Shown piece after piece: positions 1-7,360 of a stretch of 17,332 bases of DNA (position 1 is the first letter of the stretch; every line of letters starts with the position of its first letter). The notes below the pieces were generated by a model. It was given only the letters and a program-made list of their open reading frames with translations, was not told the origin of the DNA and searched no databases. The position numbers were made by a program, and so were the translations under genes. The DNA is from JAKZSU01 sp047517485 (GTDB lineage: Bacteria; Pseudomonadota; Alphaproteobacteria; UBA7887), in the NCBI GenBank assembly GCA_047517485.1, contig JAKZSU010000250.1:1-17332 (forward strand). Direction: 5' to 3'.

Positions 1-96
1 CGCACACGCCGTCTCCGACACGAACCACGCGTCGAATTCAGTCAGGGTGCGCGGGTAGTCGACCCCGCCTTCGGGATGGGATGCCGGGTTCGCCAT
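1..96 (-). CDS. IS1595-family transposase, N-terminal fragment cut by window edge
   Basis: An open frame starts at ATG 96-94 on the minus strand and runs without a stop for 32 codons to base 1. Its translation contains DYPRTLTEFDAWF followed by an acidic and Cys-containing stretch. This matches the start of IS1595/ISXO2-like DDE transposases, which open with a 'yPrtl.EFd.wF..e.aC..yL' segment ahead of a zinc ribbon. The zinc ribbon and the DDE core would lie beyond the left edge. The frame differs from that of the peroxidase remnant upstream of it, so it is an inserted gene, not the peroxidase C-terminus. Family assignment rests on a short segment; an unrelated frame is less likely because the match runs through most of the visible residues. 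Confidence 0.7.
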   Translation of the reverse strand, partial: MANPASHPEGGVDYPRTLTEFDAWFVSETACA

Positions 97-140
97 CCCA
101 ACATATTGACATCACGAGAGCGAAGTGGATACCCTATTCC
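1..140 (-). mobile_element. IS1595-type insertion element, one end
   Basis: The Dyp peroxidase reading frame stops resembling its family at about base 140, just after the segment GELILG. The IS1595-type transposase starts about 45 bases further on. The minus-strand sequence from base 140 begins GGAATAGGGTATCC, which could be the terminal inverted repeat, but the other end is outside the window, so neither the repeat nor the target-site duplication can be checked. The exact boundary is uncertain by about 20 bases. Confidence 0.5.
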
Positions 141-799
141 GAGTATTAGTTCGCCGGCGGAGACGACATGGAAGTTGCTTGCGGATGGATTTTCGGCTCG
201 TGCCCGTTTGGCCCGTTCGGTACCGTCGATAATTGGCTGGGAAATGCCGTCGGCAAATCCAAATGGTTCTTTCTTGTCGGCCAGAAAGTGACCTCGTAGC
301 CGGATTATCTGCCGCATCCCATTGGCGTCACTGACCGCCGCGTCAAGCCACGCATCGACGGCGGAGGAATCGGCCGCGAAGAGCATCACCGCGCCGTCAA
401 TGGCGTCGTCTTCGTTGCTCCCCCACCGCCACTTTCCCGGATCATTCTCATTGACGTCGCTGAGAAGGCGGCTGCGGTGTTCCTGGACCATACCTTCAAG
501 GAACTCCGGAGGGAGCATGTCGGCATCGAGGCACGAGCCGGCGACTTTATCCAGGCCCGTGGCCGAAAATCCGATGGCGCCGCGGAGCCCCGCCGTTTGT
601 TTTCGAACCGACGCCGGAGTGAAGCTTCCGGCCCCAAGTTCGCCTTCCATCCAACTTTGAAAACGCCCAACATCGGAGATCGAAATCAGGGCGTAGCCGA
701 GGTGGCCGAACCCACGGACAACGAAACCTTGTATGTCGTCGAATTCCAGATTGAGAAACCTTGTATGTCGTCGAATTCCAGATTGAACTTCCCGGCCAT
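140..799 (-). pseudogene. Dyp-type heme peroxidase, disrupted (frameshift plus IS insertion)
   Basis: The family is recognised from FGFADGISQP, the Dyp GxxDG motif with the distal catalytic Asp, around bases 235-265, and from LEFDDIQGFVVRG near the N-terminus and GELILG near the end. The natural start is probably ATG 799-797 (MAGKFNLEFDDIQGF), two bases after the stop of the upstream gene, which suggests translational coupling. A perfect 32-bp tandem duplication (723-786) lies right after this start and shifts the frame, since 32 is not a multiple of three. The frame stays open only from an out-of-frame ATG at 848 inside the upstream gene, which has no visible Shine-Dalgarno. The 3' part, including the proximal heme-ligand His expected in the C-terminal domain, is replaced by an IS1595-type element. 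Dyp peroxidases use H2O2 to oxidise dyes, lignin-like phenols and similar substrates; this copy should be inactive. Confidence 0.82.
723..786. repeat. Perfect 32-bp tandem duplication
   Basis: Bases 723-754 and 755-786 are identical, both beginning gaaaccttgtatgtcg and ending with ccagattga. The duplicated segment encodes the first residues of the Dyp peroxidase (NLEFDDIQGF). Because 32 is not divisible by three, translation from the native start enters the second copy in the wrong frame. Confidence 0.97.
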
Positions 800-801
800 G
801 A

Positions 802-2049
802 TCAGACTCGGCCCAACCAATCGCCTTTGTTTTCGCTTTTGGTGTCATTGGCGATCAACGAGCGAAGCTGACTATTTCGGTTGATATTCGCCACGCTAAT
901 GCCTGGATAGGCGCTGTACCAAACCAGCGTCGGTACCATCGAGCCCCTGGCCCAGTCGATAAACTCAGGTCCATTCGCGGCGCCGCCGAACACCATGAAG
1001 CGCGAGCGCGGAAATCCGATACCGTGGGCCCAAGCGACGGTCAGCCCTCGACCAGCCTTGAGGGTGAAATCATCGAGGTAACTGTCCCAGCTCCCTTCGT
1101 AATTGCTGACGAACATTAATCGACGTCCATTATTGAGGATCGACCAATGGGCGAATTGGATTGTCGGGATTGAGCCCAGTCTTCCGTTTCTGAAAATATA
1201 TCGCGCCGCGAATTTGATCATTGCGAAGCCGGCCCGCTTTGCTGTCGCGCGTGACCAATCGTGATGCAAATGGACAATGCTGGCCATGTGATTGGATGGT
1301 AGGAAATCTTCTTTTGTCCTTTGGGAACGCACATGCGCGCCGTCGGGCCGGCATGTATCTTGGTGAGCCGTAGCTTCCTTGACAAGGTTGAAGATGCCCA
1401 GCACCAAAAAGGTGAGTGCCCAGGCGGATGTAATGACTAGATCAAATATAAAGCTCGCCGTCGATGCGAGGACCGCCAACAAGCCGCGCCCCGTGGGTAG
1501 CGTCTTATACCCAGCGGCGCCGGTGTCGCCATCGAGCGCGTCCCTCACCTTTTCCGCCACCATCTTTTCATCTTGCAATGTTCCGTCGAACCGCAGCGTC
1601 TGGTCGGCGATTTCTTGAACACGCCTTTCCAGCAGAATTTGGTTGCGCGTCCGCCCCCTTGGACCAATGAAGGCAGCGTTCGGCATTTGAATAAAGCGAA
1701 GCCAGTAGGGCGCCAGATCGTCGAGAGAGTTCGATTCGAAACCCTGGCAACAACGAAAGATCCCAAGCAGGCATTCCCCTTGATCGCTATCCCTGGCGGC
1801 GTCGATCACCGCATCGAAATACGCCTCGATCCCGAGATCGATGTTGCTTTCGAATACTAGGAAACAACCGTCGTCTGGATCGTCGTAAAGAAACAGGCTC
1901 GCATAGTGCAGCAATTCGAGACTGGCGAAATTCAGCGGATCACTCCTCGGCGTCTCTCCGAGATATCCCATAGCCGTGAGCAGATCGTGCAGTTCGGCGA
2001 CGGAACTATTTTCGACCGGGGTAATGATCGTAAAAACGGAATGTTCCAA
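802..2049 (-). CDS. Dyp-peroxidase-associated membrane protein of unknown function
   Basis: The protein has 415 residues and no function I recognise. The N-terminal part (about 1-180) is soluble, a strongly hydrophobic stretch lies at about 189-223 (one long or two short membrane segments), and a soluble C-terminal part follows. The C-terminal part holds FVSNYEGSWDSYLDDF (313-328), a motif I recall from hypothetical proteins that accompany or resemble Dyp peroxidases. Residues 45-85 (LHYASLFLYDD..FESNIDLGIEAYFDAVID) look like a diverged copy of 296-332 (IQFAHWSILNN..SNYEGSWDSYLDDF), suggesting two related modules on either side of the membrane segment. The start is TTG 2049-2047, with GAAGGG at 2066-2061, 11 bases upstream; no in-frame ATG lies nearby. 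The stop is two bases before the native Dyp start, so the two were probably co-translated. GC content is visibly lower than in the genes to the right. The role is inferred only from association. Confidence 0.72.
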   Translation of the reverse strand: MEHSVFTIITPVENSSVAELHDLLTAMGYLGETPRSDPLNFASLELLHYASLFLYDDPDDGCFLVFESNIDLGIEAYFDAVIDAARDSDQGECLLGIFRCCQGFESNSLDDLAPYWLRFIQMPNAAFIGPRGRTRNQILLERRVQEIADQTLRFDGTLQDEKMVAEKVRDALDGDTGAAGYKTLPTGRGLLAVLASTASFIFDLVITSAWALTFLVLGIFNLVKEATAHQDTCRPDGAHVRSQRTKEDFLPSNHMASIVHLHHDWSRATAKRAGFAMIKFAARYIFRNGRLGSIPTIQFAHWSILNNGRRLMFVSNYEGSWDSYLDDFTLKAGRGLTVAWAHGIGFPRSRFMVFGGAANGPEFIDWARGSMVPTLVWYSAYPGISVANINRNSQLRSLIANDTKSENKGDWLGRV

Positions 2050-2086
2050 CTCGGATCTATCCCTTCATCCCTGTCTCTTCGGCCAA

Positions 2087-2114
2087 TTGATACCAACACC
2101 GTAGTTCGATTCAA
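2087..2114 (-). promoter_or_regulatory. Possible sigma70-type promoter for the 415-aa/Dyp pair
   Basis: On the minus strand, TTGAAT (2114-2109) and TATCAA (2092-2087) are separated by 16 bases. They lie in the 148-bp gap between the amidohydrolase stop and the next start, with a Shine-Dalgarno-like GAAGGG about 20 bases downstream. The match is by eye and weak, and alphaproteobacterial promoters are often degenerate. The pair may instead be read through from the amidohydrolase gene. Confidence 0.25.
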
Positions 2115-2197
2115 CCAAAACGGGAACCGCTTTCTCACTGCCGATGTTGGCATGAGTTTAGCTCGAGGTATAGTGACGGCCGAGTATTGGCCCGCGA

Positions 2198-3589
2198 TCA
2201 GACCGGCGAGCCGCCACGCGCGCTGAGATTGGCGTAATACTCGCGTCGCGTCTTCGGCCCGAAGGTCAAGTAATGCGGGTCGGGATCTTGCCGGTAGGCC
2301 TCGCGCCGGCGATGCACTTCGTCGGTGCGGGCGCGCTGGAGTACTTCGTCGATATCGATGCCGTACGGGCGCGTCGCGTTCAACCCGAAAATTTTGGCGC
2401 GCAAGGTCGCGTCGAGCTTTGGATAACCGTGCGCGTCTTGTAGCGCCTCGGAAATCTGAAAGGTACGCATCGCCTGAATCTGATCCTGCGGCGAGCCGTA
2501 CCAGATACAGTCCGAGCCATAGAGCACATTATCCTCGCCGATATGTTTGACCAGCTTGCCGATCACATGCGCCGCGGTATCCAGATTGCGCAGCACGGTG
2601 CGCCATGTGGTGCCGAGTTCGGCGTAGACGTTGCTATTACGCGGAATGTCATTTTCTTCCACCGAGCGGATCAATTCGTCGACGCCCTCGCCGCGCCCCG
2701 GGTCGTACGGGCCCTCCGGTTTGCTCGGTATGAAGCCTGAGTGATAGACGAGAAAATTGACGTCGGGAAACATCTTGGCGACCACGCCGATATCGCTCGC
2801 CAGACTGTGTCGGTATGATTTCTGGCTGAACGGCAGCCCTTTGTGCACACAGATATTCCGGACCCCGAGCGCGCGCGCCTTCTCGATCAACGCCAAGCCG
2901 GTATCCTCGTCACTCAAGAAAAACCCGCTGCCGGACGGGCCCCACTGGGTATAGGTTTTCCATGCCGAGACCCCCCAGCGCTCGGCGAGCTCGTCCATCC
3001 CTTCCAGGTCGCCGGCCTGGTTGGGATTGACCCGACCATGGATCAACAGACGCTGGGATCCATCCATCGCGTCTATCACCCGCCGGGTCTCATCCGCTTC
3101 CGCGATCGTCAGCAGCTCCTTTTCACGACGCGAGGGGATGAACGACAGCACCATCATGTCGGTGTCGGAATCGAGGAAGATGTCTTTGATGAAGGTTTCC
3201 GAGTTGCCGAGCCCGACACGGCCCTTGCCGTGTACGCCGACGTAATGACCTTGAACATCGAACACGAACTCGCGTCCTTCCAGCCGATCGACGGCGACCG
3301 CATCGTCGAGCGCGGCGGTCCGGTCAAGTTCGAAATAGCCGCCGGTTTTCCCCGCCTCCGCATTGACGTCGTTGAACGCCAACAAGGTGGTCGCCGCGCC
3401 GCAGGCCGAGACCATGAACGCGCGCCGGGTGAGCCCACGACGCTTGGCGTACTCGCCCGCGCGGGTCCGAGCCAGTCGATTGGCCTTGGCGTTCCTCGCC
3501 TCGAGCGGGATCGGCTCGAATTCGCCGTTCGACGTGCTGTCGATCTTGATCGGCAGTCGCGTCCCGTCCGGATCGAAGGTCTGGGTCAT
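2198..3589 (-). CDS. Tat-exported amidohydrolase family protein (Amidohydro_2 type)
   Basis: A metal-dependent TIM-barrel hydrolase of the amidohydrolase superfamily, 463 residues. A twin-arginine signal (TRRAFM at 54-59, then SACGAATTLLAF) follows a long charged N-region, as I recall for a subgroup of these proteins, so periplasmic location is likely. Candidate metal or active-site residues are His115 in FDVQGHYVG (in place of the usual DxHxH), Lys211 in AWKTYT, His249 (CVHKG), His283 (VYHSG) and Asp360 in YGSDCIWYGSPQ. The start is ATG 3589-3587 with AGGGAG about nine bases upstream; no other Met occurs before the Tat motif. It is divergent from the GMC oxidoreductase across 59 bp, so the two may share a control region. 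Substrate is unknown; hydrolysis of an amide, ester or lactone, or decarboxylation as in ACMSD-type relatives, are all possible. Confidence 0.85.
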   Translation of the reverse strand: MTQTFDPDGTRLPIKIDSTSNGEFEPIPLEARNAKANRLARTRAGEYAKRRGLTRRAFMVSACGAATTLLAFNDVNAEAGKTGGYFELDRTAALDDAVAVDRLEGREFVFDVQGHYVGVHGKGRVGLGNSETFIKDIFLDSDTDMMVLSFIPSRREKELLTIAEADETRRVIDAMDGSQRLLIHGRVNPNQAGDLEGMDELAERWGVSAWKTYTQWGPSGSGFFLSDEDTGLALIEKARALGVRNICVHKGLPFSQKSYRHSLASDIGVVAKMFPDVNFLVYHSGFIPSKPEGPYDPGRGEGVDELIRSVEENDIPRNSNVYAELGTTWRTVLRNLDTAAHVIGKLVKHIGEDNVLYGSDCIWYGSPQDQIQAMRTFQISEALQDAHGYPKLDATLRAKIFGLNATRPYGIDIDEVLQRARTDEVHRRREAYRQDPDPHYLTFGPKTRREYYANLSARGGSPV

Positions 3590-3648
3590 GAAATTGGCTC
3601 CCTGTTAGGTCGCTCCGCCACCAGATATCTGATAGTAGGTTCGCCGCC

Positions 3649-5247
3649 ATGAAAATTGAAGCCGATTACGTCATCGTGGGCGCCGGCTCGGCCGGCTGCG
3701 TGCTCGCGGATCGGCTGAGCGAGGGCGGCGCACAGGTGGTGCTGCTCGAGGCCGGTCCCGCCGACCGCCATCCGATGATCCATATCCCGGCGGGAATTCT
3801 CAGCCTGCTGCATCACCCGCGGCTCAATTGGAACTATTTCTCCGAGCCCGAGACCGAGTCGGGAAACCGGCCGATCCATTGGCCGCGCGGCAAAGTGCTC
3901 GGCGGCTCGAGCTCGATCAACGGCATGCTCTACGTGCGCGGCAATCCGGCCGATTATGATGGCTGGGCGCAACAGGGTTGTACCGGCTGGAGCTGGGACG
4001 ACGTGCTGCCCTATTTCATGAAATCCGAACGCTATGACGGCGGCGACGACGCGATCCGTGGCCGCGACGGCCCGCTTGCCGTCGAGGACTACCGCACCAT
4101 TTTGCCGCTGACCCACCGTTTCGTGGAGGCCGCGCAACAAGCCGGCTTCGCTCTCAATCCCGACATCAATGGTGCCCGCCAAGATGGTGTCGGCTATTCG
4201 CAAATGACCCGGCTGGGGCGTTTTCGCGCTTCCACCGCGCGCACCTATCTGGCGCGGGCCAAGGGACGAGCCAATCTTCGGATCGAAACCGGCGCCCTGG
4301 CAAGCCGGTTGATCCTCGACGGCAAACGATGCATCGGCGTCGCGTTCACCCAGGCCGGCACCGCGCGCGAGGCGACGGCGAGACGCGAGGTGATCGTCGC
4401 CGGCGGCGCGGTCAACTCGCCGCATCTGCTGCAGATCTCGGGCATCGGTCCCGCCGCGCATCTCAGATCGATCGGCCTCGAAGTCGCCCATGACCTGCCC
4501 GGTGTCGGCGCCAACCTGTCGGACCATTATGCCGTCCGCGTGGTCCACCGCGCGCACGATCTAACGACGATGAACGAACTTTCTCGGGGGTGGCGAAAGG
4601 CCCGCGAAATCGGCCGCTTCTTTCTCGAGGGCCGCGGCGCCCTGACTTTCGGCGTGACCAGTGCACAAGTGTTCTGCCATAGCCGGGAAGGCTTGGCGAG
4701 CCCCGACATCCAGCTCCTGTTCACCCCCGCCAGTTATGAGTCGGGCAAGGTGCTTGCGCTCGAGGACCAGCCGGGTTGGACCACCGCGATCTGCCCGACC
4801 CGGCCGGCGAGCCGGGGGACGATCATGGCGACATCGGCGGACCCGGCCACGGCGCCGGCGATCCGTCCCCGGTACCTTTCCGATGCCGACGATCTGCGTG
4901 TCCTCGCGGCCGGGATCGGACATGCGAGACGGATCAATGCCGCGCCGGCCTTGGCGCGGTATTCGGTCGCCGAGACCCGGCCGGGCGCCAGCGTCGACAA
5001 CGACGCGGGGTTCAATGCCTTCGCGCGTGACCAGGGCAACACGCTCTATCATCCGGTCGGAACCTGCGGCATGGGCACCCACGACCGGGCGGTCGTCGAT
5101 GCCGAGCTTCGCGTTCATGGCCTGGCGGGGCTACGCGTCGTCGATGCCTCGGTGATGCCGACCTTGCCGACGGGCAATACCAATGCGCCGACGATCATGA
5201 TCGCCGAAAAGGCGGCGGCGATGATTCAAGCGACCGCACGGGCCTGA
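3649..5247 (+). CDS. GMC-family FAD oxidoreductase (choline dehydrogenase-like)
   Basis: A cytoplasmic flavoprotein of the glucose-methanol-choline family, which oxidises alcohols to aldehydes. At 532 residues it has the usual length. Visible features are the FAD dinucleotide fold VGAGSAGCVLADRL (10-23) with the ribose-binding acidic residue in LLEAGP (32-37), the GMC signature GKVLGGSSSINGMLYVRG (81-98), a second signature GGAVNSPHLLQISGIG (252-267), the active-site His468 in HPVGTCGMG, and the C-terminal TGNTNAPTIMIAEKAA containing the conserved Asn. It resembles BetA-type dehydrogenases but has no betaine-synthesis partner (betB, betI) nearby, so choline is not an assured substrate. It is first in a run of five plus-strand genes, 58 bp before the nitronate monooxygenase-like gene. 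The ribosome site upstream of the start is weak (gtagg). Confidence 0.92.
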   Translation: MKIEADYVIVGAGSAGCVLADRLSEGGAQVVLLEAGPADRHPMIHIPAGILSLLHHPRLNWNYFSEPETESGNRPIHWPRGKVLGGSSSINGMLYVRGNPADYDGWAQQGCTGWSWDDVLPYFMKSERYDGGDDAIRGRDGPLAVEDYRTILPLTHRFVEAAQQAGFALNPDINGARQDGVGYSQMTRLGRFRASTARTYLARAKGRANLRIETGALASRLILDGKRCIGVAFTQAGTAREATARREVIVAGGAVNSPHLLQISGIGPAAHLRSIGLEVAHDLPGVGANLSDHYAVRVVHRAHDLTTMNELSRGWRKAREIGRFFLEGRGALTFGVTSAQVFCHSREGLASPDIQLLFTPASYESGKVLALEDQPGWTTAICPTRPASRGTIMATSADPATAPAIRPRYLSDADDLRVLAAGIGHARRINAAPALARYSVAETRPGASVDNDAGFNAFARDQGNTLYHPVGTCGMGTHDRAVVDAELRVHGLAGLRVVDASVMPTLPTGNTNAPTIMIAEKAAAMIQATARA

Positions 5248-5305
5248 TGACGACCCGTCCGAGAATGGTGTAAGACGAGCGACCGATTAAAAAGGATCCG
5301 CAACG

Positions 5306-6295
5306 ATGAAGACACGTATTACCGAGCTGCTGGGCATCGAGCACCCGATTATCCAAGGTGGCATGCATTATGTCGGGTTCGCCGAACTCGCGGCGGCGGT
5401 CTCGGAAGCCGGCGGGCTCGGCATTATTACCGGTCTCACCCAGAAAACGCCGCAGGATCTCGCCAAGGAGATCGCGCGCTGCAAGGCGATGACCGACAAG
5501 CCAATCGGCGTGAACCTGACCTTTTTGCCGACCGTCACCTCGCCGGATTATCCCGGCTATATCAGCGCGATCCTCGATGGCGGGGTGGGCATCGTCGAGA
5601 CCGCCGGCCGCAATCCGCAGGATCATCTTCCCCGGCTGCAGGACGCGGGGGTCAAGATCATCCACAAATGCACCTCGGTTCGCCATGCGCTGAAGGCCGA
5701 AAGGATCGGCTGCGACGCGGTTTCGGTGGATGGCTTCGAATGCGGCGGTCACCCCGGCGAGGACGACATTCCGAACATGATCTTGCTGCCGCGCGCGGCG
5801 GAGGAACTGACCATCCCGTTCGTCTCCTCAGGCGGCATGGCGGACGCCCGCAGCCTGGTGGCGTCGCTCGCGATGGGCGCCGACGGGATGAACATGGGCA
5901 CCCGCTTCATCGCCACTAAGGAAGCGCCGGTGCACGACAACGTCAAACAAGCGATCGTCGCCGCATCCGAGCTCGACACCCGCCTGATCATGCGTCCGTT
6001 GCGCAATACCGAACGCGTACTGACCAACGCCGCCGTCGAACGCCTGCTGGAGAAAGAGTCCTCGCTCGGTACCGACATCAAGTTCGAGGACATCATCGAG
6101 GAAGTCGCCGGGGTGTACCCGAAGGTGATGATCGACGGCGTCATGGAGGCGGGCGCGTGGTCGTGCGGCATGGTCGCCGGATTGATCAACGACATCCCCA
6201 CCTGCAAGGAGCTGATCGATCAAATCATGACCGAGTCGGAAGCGCTGATCCGCAGCCGCCTCGAAGGCATGCTGACAGGCAGTGCCGCGGCTTGA
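5306..6295 (+). CDS. Nitronate monooxygenase-like FMN protein
   Basis: A TIM-barrel flavoprotein of the nitronate monooxygenase / 2-nitropropane dioxygenase family, 329 residues. Family features are HPIIQGGM (13-20) at the N-terminal FMN edge, DGFECGGHPGEDD (142-154) with the candidate catalytic base His149, SSGGMADARS (174-183) for phosphate binding, and GADGMNMGTRF (191-201). Members oxidise alkyl nitronates or detoxify propionate-3-nitronate, but many annotated relatives have no demonstrated activity, and the Cys in ECGGH marks a subgroup distinct from the usual EAGGH. AGGA lies nine bases before the ATG. The stop overlaps the likely TTG start of the next gene, indicating tight co-expression. 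Confidence 0.88.
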   Translation: MKTRITELLGIEHPIIQGGMHYVGFAELAAAVSEAGGLGIITGLTQKTPQDLAKEIARCKAMTDKPIGVNLTFLPTVTSPDYPGYISAILDGGVGIVETAGRNPQDHLPRLQDAGVKIIHKCTSVRHALKAERIGCDAVSVDGFECGGHPGEDDIPNMILLPRAAEELTIPFVSSGGMADARSLVASLAMGADGMNMGTRFIATKEAPVHDNVKQAIVAASELDTRLIMRPLRNTERVLTNAAVERLLEKESSLGTDIKFEDIIEEVAGVYPKVMIDGVMEAGAWSCGMVAGLINDIPTCKELIDQIMTESEALIRSRLEGMLTGSAAA

Positions 6296-7275
6296 GAGAT
6301 TTATTTTGGCGTCGCCCAGGCCGGATCTTTGCCACGCTCATAGGTGCCTGGCTCTCGGCGATCGTGTGGGGCGTGCCGGCATTCGCGGTCGGCGACTATC
6401 TCCTTGAGCCCGATCAAGTGGCGCCCGGCGTCTATGTGTTTTGGGGCGCCCAGGAGCCGCAAACGCCGGACAATGGCGCGCGCATCGCCAACGACGGTTT
6501 CATTGTCGGCGACAACGCGGTTCTAATTATCGATTCCGGCCCCAACCGCCGCTACGGCGATCAGATGTTCGAGGCGGTCGCGTCCGTCACCGACCGGCCG
6601 ATCCGCCACGCGGCGATCACCCACCACCATTTCGACCATGCGTTTGGCCTCACAGCGTTCTCGGAGCGCGGCATCGAGGTGGTGATGCACGCCGGGGCGG
6701 CGCCGTATCTGGCCAGCGAAGGCGCGCAGATCCTGGGCTTGATGACCGAGCTGATCGGGCCCGAGTGGACCGAGGGAACTATCATCGGCGAGCCGACCCG
6801 AACGATAACCGCGTCGGAGAAAATCGATCTCGGCGGTCGCCTGATTACCATTACCGCGTTTGGCGGTGGTCATACCGCCGGCGACATGGTTATCATGGAT
6901 CACGCCACCGGCACCCTGTTCGCCGGCGATCTCGTCTTCAACGAACGTCCGTCGACGGTGCCGCACGCCGACATCGATACTTGGCTCGGCCAACTCGACG
7001 TCTTGATCGACTGGGACTGGCAACGCTTGATCCCGGGACACGGGCCGTTGGTGACCGGTGCGGGCCCGTTACGCGCGGCGCAGGCGTATCTCACGTTTTT
7101 GCAAAGCCACACCGCCTGCTCGTTTCGCCAAGGCGATAGTTCGGTCGAGGCGCTGATGGTCGACATCCCGCCCCAGCACCAGAGCTTGGCGATGATCGAT
7201 GTCGAGTTTCAACGCGCGGTGTTTCAATTGTTCCGCAAGTACGAGGCGTCCGGTCCGCCCCCTTGCGAGCGCTGA
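6292..7275 (+). CDS. Secreted metallo-beta-lactamase-fold zinc hydrolase
   Basis: The metal site is complete: HHHFDH (111-116 from the TTG start, giving the HxHxDH pattern), GGGHTAGD with His194, AGDLVF with Asp213, and PGHGP with His250. The overall layout (VAPGVYVFWGAQE near the mature N-terminus, IANDGFIVGDNAVLIIDSG) resembles 'quinoprotein relay system zinc metallohydrolase'/SoxH-like proteins. I place the start at TTG 6292-6294, overlapping the preceding TGA as TTGA. This yields MRDLFWRRPGR plus the hydrophobic IFATLIGAWLSAIVWGVP and an AFA cleavage site, a clean Sec signal peptide. There is no ATG, GTG or other TTG in frame between there and GTG 6364, which would cut the signal in half. 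An in-frame ATG at 6157 would add 45 uncharacteristic residues encoded inside the preceding gene. Export to the periplasm is inferred; substrate is unknown. Confidence 0.85.
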   Translation: MRDLFWRRPGRIFATLIGAWLSAIVWGVPAFAVGDYLLEPDQVAPGVYVFWGAQEPQTPDNGARIANDGFIVGDNAVLIIDSGPNRRYGDQMFEAVASVTDRPIRHAAITHHHFDHAFGLTAFSERGIEVVMHAGAAPYLASEGAQILGLMTELIGPEWTEGTIIGEPTRTITASEKIDLGGRLITITAFGGGHTAGDMVIMDHATGTLFAGDLVFNERPSTVPHADIDTWLGQLDVLIDWDWQRLIPGHGPLVTGAGPLRAAQAYLTFLQSHTACSFRQGDSSVEALMVDIPPQHQSLAMIDVEFQRAVFQLFRKYEASGPPPCER

Positions 7276-7360
7276 AGCCCCCTACTTGTGCTAGCCAATT
7301 TCGCTCTAAATTGATCCCTGTCGGTGCGCCGAATCGCGCATTACTTTGGGGCAAAAAGGA

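Noticed and set aside
3586..4557. A 323-codon minus-strand frame opposite the GMC oxidoreductase
   Set aside because: It is an antisense shadow that overlaps both the divergent promoter gap and a clearly conserved gene.
3649..5247. Assignment of the GMC oxidoreductase as betA of betaine synthesis
   Set aside because: No betaine aldehyde dehydrogenase, BetI regulator or choline transporter lies nearby, and the family covers many alcohol substrates.
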